Positions 9,205-16,653 of a stretch of DNA of 64,000 bases are shown here, piece after piece. Both the position numbers and the translations under genes were made by a program. A model generated the notes under the pieces. That model saw nothing but the letters and a program-made list of their open reading frames with translations, searched no databases and had not been told where the DNA came from. Within the stretch, counting starts at the first letter, position 1, and each line of letters begins with the position of its first letter. The stretch covers positions 62,001-126,000 of the forward strand of contig NZ_LT629791.1 in NCBI RefSeq assembly GCF_900105925.1, written 5' to 3'. The DNA is from Jiangella alkaliphila. GTDB taxonomy: Bacteria > Actinomycetota > Actinomycetes > Jiangellales > Jiangellaceae.

Positions 9205-9504
9205 CTAGGCCTCGCGCGGCCCGTCCGTGCGGTTGGGCTGCTGGACGTCCGCCTCGGCGCGGGAGCGCTGCTCGTCGTCCCACGCGTCCTCGGCGGCAGT
9301 GCGCTCGCGGATGGTGCGCAGCCGACGGTCCCAGGCGATGGAGACCTTGTCGCGGCTGCCGCGCAGCACGAAGAAACTGACCAGTCCGGAGAGCACCAGC
9401 CCGAGCGCCACGAGCACCAGCCCGCGCAAGCCGACGAGCCAGAGCAGCGCGGTGGCGATGGCGAACACCAGCGCGCGCAACAGGGTGTATCGAAGAACGG
9501 CCAT
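9205..9504 (-). CDS. DUF4229 membrane protein
   Basis: Small membrane protein of 99 residues. It begins MAVLRYTLLRALVFAIATAL and has two hydrophobic helices (about 8-24 and 27-47), then a charged cytoplasmic tail (RRLRTIRERTAAEDAWDDEQ). This layout matches the actinobacterial DUF4229 family, often found near menaquinone and cytochrome genes. Its function is unknown. Upstream on the same strand are a strong hairpin and an SOS-type promoter with a mini-ORF, so read-through from that promoter could reach it. Confidence 0.8.
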   Translation of the reverse strand: MAVLRYTLLRALVFAIATALLWLVGLRGLVLVALGLVLSGLVSFFVLRGSRDKVSIAWDRRLRTIRERTAAEDAWDDEQRSRAEADVQQPNRTDGPREA

Positions 9505-9529
9505 GACCTGACGGATTCTACGCCGCCCA

Positions 9530-9592
9530 GTGATCGGCAGGGCCGCCGCCCGCGAGTCGGGGGAAGCCCGGGCGACGGCCCCTGCCGATCAC
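9530..9592 (-). terminator. Long hairpin at the stop of the SOS mini-ORF
   Basis: Arms at 9530-9552 and 9569-9592 pair over 13 perfect bases (GTGATCGGCAGGG against its complement) and then six more with one bulge and one mismatch. On the minus strand the TGA of the 27-residue ORF lies inside the base of the stem, so transcription from the SOS promoter should meet it immediately. It separates that promoter from the DUF4229 gene. Confidence 0.65.
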
Positions 9593-9672
9593 CCCGGGGA
9601 GGGTGGTGGCCTGGAGGGGCGGCTCGGCCGCTGCCCGTAGCCGGCCGCCGGTGTGGTGTTCGGAAGGACCAT
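9589..9672 (-). CDS. Leaderless 27-residue Pro/Arg-rich mini-ORF under an SOS box
   Basis: The ATG at 9672 lies six bases after a good -10 element, so the transcript would start at or beside it and be leaderless. The product begins MVLPNTTPAAGYGQ and continues with alternating R, P and S (RPSRPSRPPPSPG). Its TGA sits in the stem of a strong hairpin. It has no homolog I know. It may be a leader peptide that couples translation to attenuation before DUF4229, or a DNA-damage-induced peptide in its own right. Confidence 0.5.
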   Translation of the reverse strand: MVLPNTTPAAGYGQRPSRPSRPPPSPG

Positions 9673-9678
9673 GCGACG

Positions 9679-9707
9679 ACACTATCGAACAGGTGTTCGA
9701 GCGTCAA
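9679..9707 (-). promoter_or_regulatory. SOS promoter with a perfect LexA box
   Basis: On the minus strand: -35 TTGACG (9702-9707), a 17-bp spacer, and -10 TAGTGT (9679-9684). The spacer is almost entirely TCGAACACCTGTTCGA (9685-9700), an exact TCGAAC-N4-GTTCGA palindrome matching the LexA site known from mycobacteria and Bacillus. LexA bound here would cover the space between the two elements. Confidence 0.85.
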
Positions 9708-9721
9708 CCGGTTCCGGCGAC

Positions 9722-10123
9722 TCAGTCCAGCGACGCCGGCCACTCGTGCTCGGGCAGCAGCTCGCGCAGCGGCACGGCCCGGTCCCGGCCCAGGACGACC
9801 CGAGTGCCGAGGTTGTCCGGGTGCAGTTGCCGGATGAACTCGCGGCACCGGCCGCACGGCGGCAGCACGTACAGCGCGCCGTTCTCGTCCCGCCACACCG
9901 CGACGATCGCCTCGATGCGTTCCTCGCCGCCGGTCACCATGGCGGCGATCGCGCTGTGCTCGGCGCAGAACCCCGTGCCGGACGCCGTGTCGATGCAGAC
10001 CCCGTGGTAGGCGTTGCCACGGTCCGTGACCAGCGTCGACGCGACGTCGCCGATCAGCCGGTCGTCGAGCCGGCGCGGGTTGAGGTAGGCGGCGGCCGAG
10101 GCGATCAGCTCGTCGTCGTTCAT
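9722..10123 (-). CDS. cdd: Cytidine deaminase
   Basis: Zinc enzyme of 133 residues that deaminates cytidine and deoxycytidine in pyrimidine salvage. Zinc ligands and catalytic Glu are in CAEHSAIA (53-60) and PPCGRC with Cys90 and Cys93. The length suits the homotetrameric class. A relative such as blasticidin-S deaminase cannot be excluded. ATG 10123 overlaps the TGA of the DUF3806 gene by 4 bp, so the two form an operon. Confidence 0.88.
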   Translation of the reverse strand: MNDDELIASAAAYLNPRRLDDRLIGDVASTLVTDRGNAYHGVCIDTASGTGFCAEHSAIAAMVTGGEERIEAIVAVWRDENGALYVLPPCGRCREFIRQLHPDNLGTRVVLGRDRAVPLRELLPEHEWPASLD

Positions 10124-10575
10124 CGCTGCTCGCGGATGTGCGTGACCCGCTCGATCAGCGCGGCGGCCAACTCGGGCAGCACGCCGGCCTCGCCGGCAAC
10201 CCAGCGCTTGGCCACCAGGTTCGCCGGATACAGCAGAACGTCGCCGGGCTGCCCATGCAATGCCAGCTCGGTGCCGTACTCGTCGCTGGCGACCACCCAC
10301 GACATCCCGGTGCGTAACCGGACGTGCTCGCCGAATCCGACACCCAGCCGGTTGATGAGGACGTTCGGGTCAGGCCGGTGCTCCGGATCCGGTGCGGTAG
10401 CCGTCCAACCACGCAGCGCCTCGTCATAGGCCGTGCCGAGCGCGACGATGTCGGCCTCGGCACCGTCGAGCGACGCCAGGCACTCGGCCACCCACGCCCG
10501 CTCCGCGTCGCGCAGGTCGGTGATCACCGGCCCGGTCGGCGCCGCCTGTGGTGCGGACCTCTTGAACCAGCCCAT
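10120..10575 (-). CDS. DUF3806 protein
   Basis: Cytoplasmic protein of 151 residues with the DUF3806 core: LINRLGVGFGEHVRLRTGM (73-91), then SWVVASDEYGTELALHG and the PANLVAKRW segment. The N-terminus MGWFKRSAPQ may touch membranes. Function is unknown. The gene runs with 4-bp overlap into cytidine deaminase. The 147 bp between this start and the divergent oxidoreductase gene hold only promoters. Confidence 0.78.
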   Translation of the reverse strand: MGWFKRSAPQAAPTGPVITDLRDAERAWVAECLASLDGAEADIVALGTAYDEALRGWTATAPDPEHRPDPNVLINRLGVGFGEHVRLRTGMSWVVASDEYGTELALHGQPGDVLLYPANLVAKRWVAGEAGVLPELAAALIERVTHIREQR

Positions 10576-10722
10576 CGCCGCAGCCTAGCCCCTGCGGCGG
10601 CCGCGAAGCCGGTCCGCCGACGCCGCCACGCGATCTTCAAGGGGCTGCGGCTGGATCACCTCGTAGAGGCGAAGCGGAGGCTCGTCTCCGGCCGTTCACA
10701 TCCTTGATCTAACGTGTGAGGT

Positions 10723-11760
10723 ATGACCACTTCCCCCATGAAGTTCGGACTCTTCGTCCCGCAGGGCTGGCGGCTGGACCTCGTCGACATCAAGGCGGCC
10801 GACCAGTGGCCGGCCATGCTGAAGGTCGCCCAGCACGCCGATGCGGGCCCCTGGGAGTCGATCTGGGTCTACGACCACTTCCACACAGTTCCCGTTCCCA
10901 CCGAGGAGGCCACTCACGAGGCGTGGACGCTGATGGCGGCGTTCGGCGCCGCGACGCAGCGGGTGCGGCTCGGCCAGATGTGCACGTGCATGGCCTACCG
11001 CAACCCGGCCTACCTGGCGAAGGTCGCCGCCACGGCGGACGTCGTCTCGGGCGGGCGGGTCGAGATGGGCATCGGCGCGGGCTGGTACGAGCACGAGTGG
11101 CGCGCCTACGGCTTCGGCTTCCCGCGCGCGGGCATCCGGCTGGCGATGCTCGACGAGGGCGTCGACATCATGCGGCAGGCGTGGACGAACGGGGTCGCGA
11201 CCCTGGCCGGCGAGCACTACCAGGTCGACGGCGCCATCTGCCGGCCGCTGCCGCTGCAGGAGGACGGCATCCCGCTGTGGATCGCCGGCGGCGGCGAGAA
11301 GGTGACGCTGCGCATCGCGGCCAAGCACGCCCGCGGCCCGGAGTACACCGGCTCGCGCAGCTACACGGCGTACACCAACTTCAGCGGCACGCCGGAGGTC
11401 TTCGCGCACAAGTCCGAGGTGCTGGCGGGTCACTGCCGCGACCTCGGCACCGACTACGACTCCATCACGCGGACGATGAACTTCAACGTCGTCATCGGCA
11501 GTGACCAGGCCGAGGTCGACTCCAAGCTGGCCCGCATCGAGGAGATCTACGGCCGGTTCATGACGCCCGACGTCGTGGCCGAGAAGATGCAGCCGTTCCG
11601 CGAGAGCCCGACGGTCGGCACGCCTGAGCAGGTCGCCGAGGCGATCCAGCGGTTCAAGGACGTCGGCATGAGCTACGCCATCGGCTACTTCCCGGAGGCC
11701 GCCTACGACCTCAGCGGCGTCGAGCTGTTCGAGCGCGAGGTCGTCCCGGCGCTCACCTGA
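10723..11760 (+). CDS. LLM-class F420-dependent oxidoreductase
   Basis: Luciferase-like monooxygenase fold, 345 residues, probably using coenzyme F420 rather than FMN as is usual in actinobacteria. Motifs are MKFGLFVPQGW, SIWVYDHF (about 47-54), VSGGRVEMGIGAGWYEHEW and IPLWIAGGGEKVTLRIA. The ATG has no well-spaced Shine-Dalgarno; TAACGT (10710-10715) lies seven bases before it, which suits a leaderless start. ATG 10738 is the alternative. The substrate is unknown. Confidence 0.85.
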   Translation: MTTSPMKFGLFVPQGWRLDLVDIKAADQWPAMLKVAQHADAGPWESIWVYDHFHTVPVPTEEATHEAWTLMAAFGAATQRVRLGQMCTCMAYRNPAYLAKVAATADVVSGGRVEMGIGAGWYEHEWRAYGFGFPRAGIRLAMLDEGVDIMRQAWTNGVATLAGEHYQVDGAICRPLPLQEDGIPLWIAGGGEKVTLRIAAKHARGPEYTGSRSYTAYTNFSGTPEVFAHKSEVLAGHCRDLGTDYDSITRTMNFNVVIGSDQAEVDSKLARIEEIYGRFMTPDVVAEKMQPFRESPTVGTPEQVAEAIQRFKDVGMSYAIGYFPEAAYDLSGVELFEREVVPALT

Positions 11761-11770
11761 TCGACGACGC

Positions 11771-12700
11771 TCAGTCCCCGCCACCGCCGTCGCCGCCTCC
11801 GTCACCGTCGCCACCGTCGCCGCTGGTCATGCCGGAGTCGGCGGCGAGCGCGGCGTTGACGCCGTAGTGGCCGGCGCGGCCGCGGCGCATGATGCTCCAC
11901 CGTGACTCATCGGCCCGGCCCTGGACCTGGCGGCGCAGCGCGTCGTCCGTCATGGCGGCGAACCCGCCGACGGCGACCCGCTGCGCCTGCGGGGCGTCGT
12001 CGGGCAGCTCGGCCCGCAGCAGGTCGACGATGTCGCGGCCGCGCGCGGTCCGCGGGTCGGGGCCGTGGTAGCCGGGGCGACGGCTCCAGATGAACGCCGT
12101 CAGCAGCGTCACCGGGAACCATGCGAAGATCGTGATCGCGGCCGGCGCATCGCTGTCCTCGAGCGGGTTGTACGACGTGATCAGCCCCATCGAGCAGAAG
12201 AACATGCCGGCCAGCGTCGGCGCCCACACGACAGCCGGGCCCCACTGGCGGCGCAGCGGCGTCACCAGGAAGCCGCGGTCGGCCAGCGTGCGCAACCGAG
12301 TCCGCAGCCGCATCTTCAGCACGTCACGGCGGACGGCGTCCAGCCCCTGGCGGCCCTTGGCCCGCACCGAGACCAGGATCCAGCCCTCGTCGGTGGCGTA
12401 GGGCGGCTTGTACTCAGGGCTGTCCATCGGGGTGTCGAGCAGCCGGTCGACCTCGTCGCTGACGGTGAGCTTCCCGTCCTCGGCGAGTACCAGCCCGCGG
12501 TCGACGAGCTCGAGGACGGTGACGTCGATGGCGCGGGCGACGCCGCCACTGACCAACGCGGTGTCGGTGCGGTCGAAGCTGCGGCCGATCTCGTAGCGGG
12601 CCTCATCGGGGCGGGGACGGCGGTCGACGACGTTCACCGCGATCGCCGAGCCGATGCCGCCGACGACCACCAGGACGAAGAGCACCAGCAGTGCCGTCAC
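11771..12700 (-). CDS. TIGR04222-type membrane protein with Gly/Asp tail
   Basis: Protein of 309 residues: an N-terminal membrane helix (LLVLFVLVVVGGIGSAIAV), a cytoplasmic helical domain with a winged-helix look (TVLELVDRGLVLAEDGKLTV), two central helices (about 160-200) and a tail of G and D repeats. This is the layout of the TIGR04222 family of actinobacterial membrane proteins, whose tails are usually Gly-rich. Function unknown. Its stop lies ten bases from that of the convergent oxidoreductase. Confidence 0.7.
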   Translation of the reverse strand: MTALLVLFVLVVVGGIGSAIAVNVVDRRPRPDEARYEIGRSFDRTDTALVSGGVARAIDVTVLELVDRGLVLAEDGKLTVSDEVDRLLDTPMDSPEYKPPYATDEGWILVSVRAKGRQGLDAVRRDVLKMRLRTRLRTLADRGFLVTPLRRQWGPAVVWAPTLAGMFFCSMGLITSYNPLEDSDAPAAITIFAWFPVTLLTAFIWSRRPGYHGPDPRTARGRDIVDLLRAELPDDAPQAQRVAVGGFAAMTDDALRRQVQGRADESRWSIMRRGRAGHYGVNAALAADSGMTSGDGGDGDGGGDGGGGD

Positions 12701-12717
12701 CGTTCGACGCTGACACG

Positions 12718-13182
12718 TCAGGGTTGCGGTTGCGTGATCACCCGCGAAACCAGCGGCGACGAGTACACGACGGAGGTCGTGACGCTACCGAGCGTGGCCA
12801 GCCGGCCGGCCAGCTCCTCCAGGTGCCGCATGGACCGTGCGGCGACCTTGATCACGAAGCAGTCGTCGCCGGTGACGTGGTGGCACTCCAGCAGCTCCTG
12901 GGTGCGGTCCAGCTCGGCGTGCAGCGCGCGGTAGTTGCCGGACGGGTAGCGCAGCCGGACGTAGGCGATGACGGTGTAGCCGACGCGCTCGAGGTCCAGC
13001 TCCGCCCGGAAGCCGGCGATGACGCCGAGGTCGGTGAGCCGGCGGATACGGTCGGCGGTCGCGGTGGGCCCGAGATTGACGCGGCGGGCCAGCTCGGCGA
13101 CGGCGACGCGGCCGTCGCGCTGGAGGTGCTCGAGCAGCTGCCAGTCGACGCGGTCGAGGGTCGAGGCGGAATCGTCGGCCAT
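12718..13182 (-). CDS. Lrp/AsnC family regulator (first copy)
   Basis: Protein of 154 residues. An N-terminal helix-turn-helix (LDRVDWQLLEHLQRDGRVAV, then NLGPTATADRIRRL) is followed by an RAM effector domain (GNYRALHAELDRTQELLECH). ATG 13182 is preferred over an upstream start that would add 14 basic residues. It is divergent from a rhodanese gene with 94 bp between, so that gene and itself are the likely targets. Confidence 0.88.
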   Translation of the reverse strand: MADDSASTLDRVDWQLLEHLQRDGRVAVAELARRVNLGPTATADRIRRLTDLGVIAGFRAELDLERVGYTVIAYVRLRYPSGNYRALHAELDRTQELLECHHVTGDDCFVIKVAARSMRHLEELAGRLATLGSVTTSVVYSSPLVSRVITQPQP

Positions 13183-13276
13183 GGCGCGACGATACCGGGG
13201 TTTCCCCGCCGCACGGCCGCCCAAGACCCCCGATCGGCCCTGCCAGCAGCGCAGGCCGCCGATCTACCGTCGACCC

Positions 13277-13663
13277 ATGACGATGACGAACTCGATCGCG
13301 CCGCCGGACGAGGCCGCCGCGCACTTCGCGTCCCTGCTGGCGTTCGAGACCGACTGCTGGGACGTCCACCACGCGCTGACCACCGGGACCGCCGACTTCG
13401 TGCTGCTCGACGTCCGCAGCCCGGAGCTGTACGCCGCCGGGCACGTGCCGGGCGCCGTCAGCCTGCCGCACGGACGCATCGTCGAGCGCAATCTCGCCCG
13501 GTGGCCGGCCGGCACGGCCTTCGTGGTCTACTGCGCCGGGCCGCACTGCAACGGCGCCGACAAGGCCGCACTGCGGCTGGCCCGGCTGGGCCGTCCGGTC
13601 AAGAAGATGATCGGCGGCGTCACCGGCTGGCTCGACGAGGGCTTCACACTCCGGACGACGTGA
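13277..13663 (+). CDS. Single-domain rhodanese
   Basis: Sulfurtransferase of 128 residues. VLLDVRSPELYAAGHVPGA (42-60) is the rhodanese entry motif, and the active Cys86 sits in VYCAGPHCNGADKAA. The long CAGPHCNG loop is typical of stand-alone bacterial members. Its 3' end overlaps the convergent threonine dehydratase by 20 bp. It is probably controlled by the divergent Lrp regulator. Confidence 0.9.
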   Translation: MTMTNSIAPPDEAAAHFASLLAFETDCWDVHHALTTGTADFVLLDVRSPELYAAGHVPGAVSLPHGRIVERNLARWPAGTAFVVYCAGPHCNGADKAALRLARLGRPVKKMIGGVTGWLDEGFTLRTT

Positions 13664-14606
13664 GCACGCGGGCCAGCAGCGCCGGGTCGGCGTTGCCGCC
13701 CGACACGACGGCCACCGCCCGGCCGAACCGCTCCGGCTCGGCCAGGAATGCGGCCGTCGTCAGCGCGCCCGTCGGCTCGGACACGATCCGCCCGCGCACC
13801 GCCAGCAGCCGCATCGCGGCCAGGATCGCGTCCTCCGGCACGGTGACGATCTCGTCGACGTAGCGGCGGATGTGCTCCCAGGTCAGCTCGCCGATCACCG
13901 GGAGCCGGACGCCGTCGGCGATGGTGCGGTAGGTGTCGGCGGGGTCCCAGGCGACCCGCTCGCCGCGGGCCAGGCTGTCGCGGGCGTCGGCGGCCAGCTC
14001 GGGTTCGACGCCGACGACGCGCGTCCCGGGCGCCAGCGCCTTGACGGCGACGCCGATGCCGGAGATCAGCCCGCCGCCGCCCACGGGGACGAGGACGGTG
14101 CCGGCGTCGGGCCGGTCGGCGGCGATCTCGAGGCCGACGGTACCCGCGCCGGCGATGACCCGGGCGTCGTCGAACGGCGAGACGAACGTCAGCCCGCGCT
14201 CGGTGACCAGCTCGCGGACCCGGCTGTCGCGCTCGGCCGGCCGCACCATGAGCACCTCGGCGCCGAGCGCCCGCGTCGCCTCGACCTTCACCGGCGTTGC
14301 GGCGTCGGGCATGACGACGGTGGCCGCGATGCCCTGCTCGCGGGCGGCCCAGGCCAGCGCCTGTGCATGGTTGCCGCTGGAGTGCGTGACGACGCCGCGC
14401 GCCCGGGCGTCGTCGTCGAGCAGGGCGACGGCGTTGAACGCGCCGCGCAGCTTGAACGCGCCGGTCGCCTGCAGCCCCTCCGGCTTCAGCCACAGCTCGC
14501 CGCCGGCCCACGCGGCCGGGATCAGGGGGGTGCGGACGGCGACGCCGTCGAGGCGCGCCGCCGCCGCGCGAACGTCGTCGAGGGTCACCAGGCCGTTCGC
14601 CGCCAT
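13644..14606 (-). CDS. Threonine/serine dehydratase, PLP type
   Basis: Fold-type II PLP enzyme of 320 residues that deaminates threonine to 2-oxobutyrate, or serine to pyruvate. The Schiff-base Lys52 is in ATGAFKLRGAFNA, and the phosphate loop is VPVGGGGLISG. There is no C-terminal ACT domain, so it is the short TdcB/serine-dehydratase type without isoleucine feedback. ATG 14606 shares one base with the stop of the Lrp gene upstream, making a regulator-enzyme operon. Confidence 0.9.
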   Translation of the reverse strand: MAANGLVTLDDVRAAAARLDGVAVRTPLIPAAWAGGELWLKPEGLQATGAFKLRGAFNAVALLDDDARARGVVTHSSGNHAQALAWAAREQGIAATVVMPDAATPVKVEATRALGAEVLMVRPAERDSRVRELVTERGLTFVSPFDDARVIAGAGTVGLEIAADRPDAGTVLVPVGGGGLISGIGVAVKALAPGTRVVGVEPELAADARDSLARGERVAWDPADTYRTIADGVRLPVIGELTWEHIRRYVDEIVTVPEDAILAAMRLLAVRGRIVSEPTGALTTAAFLAEPERFGRAVAVVSGGNADPALLARVLTSSGV

Positions 14607-15073
14607 CAGCTGCCGACCAGTTCGGCCGCGGCCGGCTCGACCTGGCGGTCCTCGAACCGCGTCGAGATGACCAGCGTGGTGCGGGTGCGCGCGACCCCCT
14701 CGATGCGGACGAGGCGGCCGAGCAGCCGCTCCAGCCCTTCGACGTCGGCGACGCGGACCTTCAGCATGTACGCCTCGTCGCCGGCGATGAACCAGCAGTC
14801 CTCGACCTCCGCGACGCCCTCGAGCCGGGCGCCGACCTCCTCGTGGCCGGCCGAGTCGGACAGCACCAGCCCGATCAGCGCCGTCAGCCCCAGACCCACG
14901 GCCGCTTGGTTGACGGTGGCGCGGTAGCCGGTGATGACCCCGCGCTCCTCGAGCCGGCGCACCCGCTCTTGGATGCTCGGTCCGGACAGGCCCACCAGCC
15001 TCCCCAGTTCCGCGTACGACGCCCGGCCGTTGGCCCGCAACGCCGCGACAAGACTCGCATCGACGGTGTCCAT
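14606..15073 (-). CDS. Lrp/AsnC family regulator (second copy)
   Basis: Protein of 155 residues with a helix-turn-helix (YAELGRLVGLSGPSIQERVR, 20-39) and a RAM domain (EEVGARLEGVAEVEDCWFIA). It overlaps the dehydratase gene by one base, so it most likely responds to an amino acid such as threonine or serine and controls that gene; this is inferred from context. It is about 30% identical by eye to the Lrp copy 2 kb away and is not a recent duplicate. Confidence 0.88.
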   Translation of the reverse strand: MDTVDASLVAALRANGRASYAELGRLVGLSGPSIQERVRRLEERGVITGYRATVNQAAVGLGLTALIGLVLSDSAGHEEVGARLEGVAEVEDCWFIAGDEAYMLKVRVADVEGLERLLGRLVRIEGVARTRTTLVISTRFEDRQVEPAAAELVGS

Positions 15074-15228
15074 GGCGCTCCATCCTCGCAGCGCCCCGCG
15101 GGACGCCGGCAACGTGGTGGGGATCACCCGGTTCGAGATTGTTCCGTGACCTTCCCGTAACTTAGAATCATAGGTACAGAGGCGCTCTTGACCTTTGATT
15201 TGATTGAAGTTCGCTACAGGGAGTGACG

Positions 15229-15348
15229 TTGTACAGCTTGGAGTACGCCCAGACTCGCATCGACGACCTGCGTCGGGAGGCCGAGAGGGCGCGCCAGGCT
15301 GCCGTCCTTCGCGCCGGTCACCGCCCGCGCCGTCGCCTCTTCTCCTGA
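15229..15348 (+). CDS. 39-residue actinobacterial small protein (TTG start)
   Basis: AGGGAG lies five bases before TTG 15229, which is therefore preferred to the in-frame GTG at 15223 that overlaps the ribosome site. The product reads YSLEYAQTRIDDLRREAERA and ends RPRRRLFS: one amphipathic helix with a basic tail. Similar short helical proteins occur in other actinomycetes, but none is assigned a function that I know. TAGAAT at about 15164 could be its -10. A terminator follows 12 bases after the stop. Confidence 0.6.
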   Translation: MYSLEYAQTRIDDLRREAERARQAAVLRAGHRPRRRLFS

Positions 15349-15359
15349 CCGACGACCAC

Positions 15360-15385
15360 GCGTCCGGCCCCGCCCGGCCGGACGC
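15360..15385 (+). terminator. Hairpin after the 39-residue protein gene
   Basis: GCGTCCGGCC (15360-15369) and GGCCGGACGC (15376-15385) form a perfect 10-bp stem with a 6-base loop, 12 bases beyond the TGA. No T-run. Confidence 0.65.
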
Positions 15386-15536
15386 CTTCGAGGGCCCGCC
15401 CCCGGCCCCTGGTCGTGGCGCCCTCGGATCGGCCTGACGCTTGCTCTGACAAGCGGATTCCGGTCCGAGGTGCGTCACGCCCGGCGCAGCGCCTAGGCTG
15501 GAGGGAAGAGCACAGCTCGACCAGGGAGGTCACACG

Positions 15537-15992
15537 GTGGGTCGGGTACTACCAATCGTGGTCGCCATAGCGCTGCTCGTCTATGCGCTGATCGACTGCC
15601 TGCAGACCGACTCCGCCCGGTTCCGGTCGCTCAACCGCGTCGCCTGGGTGGCGATCATCGTGCTCGTCCCGATCATCGGGCCGGTCCTCTGGCTGGTCCT
15701 GGGCAAGCTGCGGACGCGTCCGCAGCGGCCCGCCGGCCCGCCCCCACGGCCGGTCGCGCCTGACGACGACCCCGAGTTCCTGCGGCACCTGCGCGACATC
15801 GACACCAAGCACGAGCAGATGCTCAACCAGTGGGAGGCCGACCTCCGTAAGCGCGAGGCCGAGGCCAAGGCCGCGAAGGACGCCGAAGAGCGTGCCGCTG
15901 CCGAGGAGGTCGAGCGGCGCAAGCAGGCCGAGGCCCGCAAGCGCGAGGACGAGGCCCGCCAGCGCACCGACGACGAGGACGACTCCCGCTAA
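15537..15992 (+). CDS. PLD nuclease N-terminal (PLDc_N) membrane protein
   Basis: Protein of 151 residues with two membrane helices (VLPIVVAIALLVYALIDC and VAWVAIIVLVPIIGPVLWLV) that form the PLDc_N domain, followed by a Pro-rich link and a long charged coiled coil (KREAEAKAAKDAEERAAAEE). There is no phospholipase domain. AGGGAGG precedes the GTG at 15537. Such genes often lie beside ccsB/resB and menaquinone genes in actinobacteria, as here; function is unknown. Confidence 0.8.
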   Translation: MGRVLPIVVAIALLVYALIDCLQTDSARFRSLNRVAWVAIIVLVPIIGPVLWLVLGKLRTRPQRPAGPPPRPVAPDDDPEFLRHLRDIDTKHEQMLNQWEADLRKREAEAKAAKDAEERAAAEEVERRKQAEARKREDEARQRTDDEDDSR

Positions 15993-16003
15993 GCCCCTCG
16001 GTT

Positions 16004-16156
16004 CGCCGGGGGTTGCCGAGTTGGGCGTCCCCCTGCTGCCTATTCTCTTAGCCGCGCACCCGCGCCTCAAGCGGACTGATGGGCGCTTCGCGCCGACGAG
16101 ACCGCTTGACCCGCGCGCACGCGGCCAAGAACTGGCAGCTACCAGGGGGACGGGGA
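16004..16156. repeat. Inverted repeat pair A/B of a palindromic repeat family
   Basis: Copy A (16004-16074, plus) and copy B (16102-16156, minus) share CGTCCCCCTG, then a TTGGCCGCG-like block and CTCAAGCGG, and face each other across 27 bases. They can fold into a hairpin with arms of about 50 bases with mismatches. Related copies C and D lie at 16484-16648. The 660 bp between the convergent PLDc_N and ccsB genes hold only such repeats and no gene. Confidence 0.75.
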
Positions 16157-16214
16157 AGAACCGGGCACAGCCCGTCGGATTCGTGCAGTTCGCCCGACAT
16201 TGCGCGTTTGGCTT

Positions 16215-16310
16215 CCTGGGTGTGAGGCGCGTCCTGGGTCTCACGCGCGCCGATCGGCCGTTTCAGGCCCGTGAACGCGCCTCACACCCAGGACGCGCCT
16301 CACACCCAGG
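16215..16310. repeat. Perfect 20-bp inverted repeat with an 18-bp tandem copy
   Basis: CCTGGGTGTGAGGCGCGTCC (16215-16234) has its exact complement at 16291-16310. The unit ACGCGCCTCACACCCAGG occurs twice in tandem (16275-16292 and 16293-16310). It lies in the middle of the repeat island. The stretch 16311-16483 continues with TCCTGGTC blocks in both orientations and no gene. Confidence 0.8.
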
Positions 16311-16483
16311 TTGGTGAGCGCCGGGGTCCTGGTCTCCCGTCACGTCCTGGTCCCCAGTCACGCCACCAGCCCCGAATCCGCCGTTTCGCGTAACGGCAGA
16401 CCACGACGTAACGCCAGACCAGGACCCGCCCCGTCGTCCTCAATGGCCAGGACCGGCATCGACGACCCAGCCGTCGCCACACT

Positions 16484-16648
16484 CCCCCCGTCCCCCTGAT
16501 AGCTGCCCGTTCTTGGCCGCGAGGGTGCGGGTCAAGTCCAAGCCCCCACCACAGCCAACAATCACCACAGAGGCGCGGACTTGAGGCGCGCCCTCGCGGC
16601 CAAGACCATGGCCAGCAGGGGGACGGCCAACTCGGCAACCCCCGGCGG
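16484..16648. repeat. Inverted repeat pair C/D of the same palindromic family
   Basis: Copy C (16484-16539, plus) and copy D (16577-16648, minus) share CGTCCCCCTG, CTTGGCCGCGAGGG and CAAGTCC, and face each other across 37 bases. Copy D continues outward into GCCAACTCGGCAACCCC, matching the outer end of copy A, so the whole island is roughly symmetrical (A right, B left, C right, D left). Confidence 0.75.
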
Positions 16649-16653
16649 GACTA

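Noticed and set aside
16300-16638. Small frames in the repeat island that could be called hypothetical proteins
   Set aside because: They only translate the inverted repeats; the same peptides recur in both orientations.
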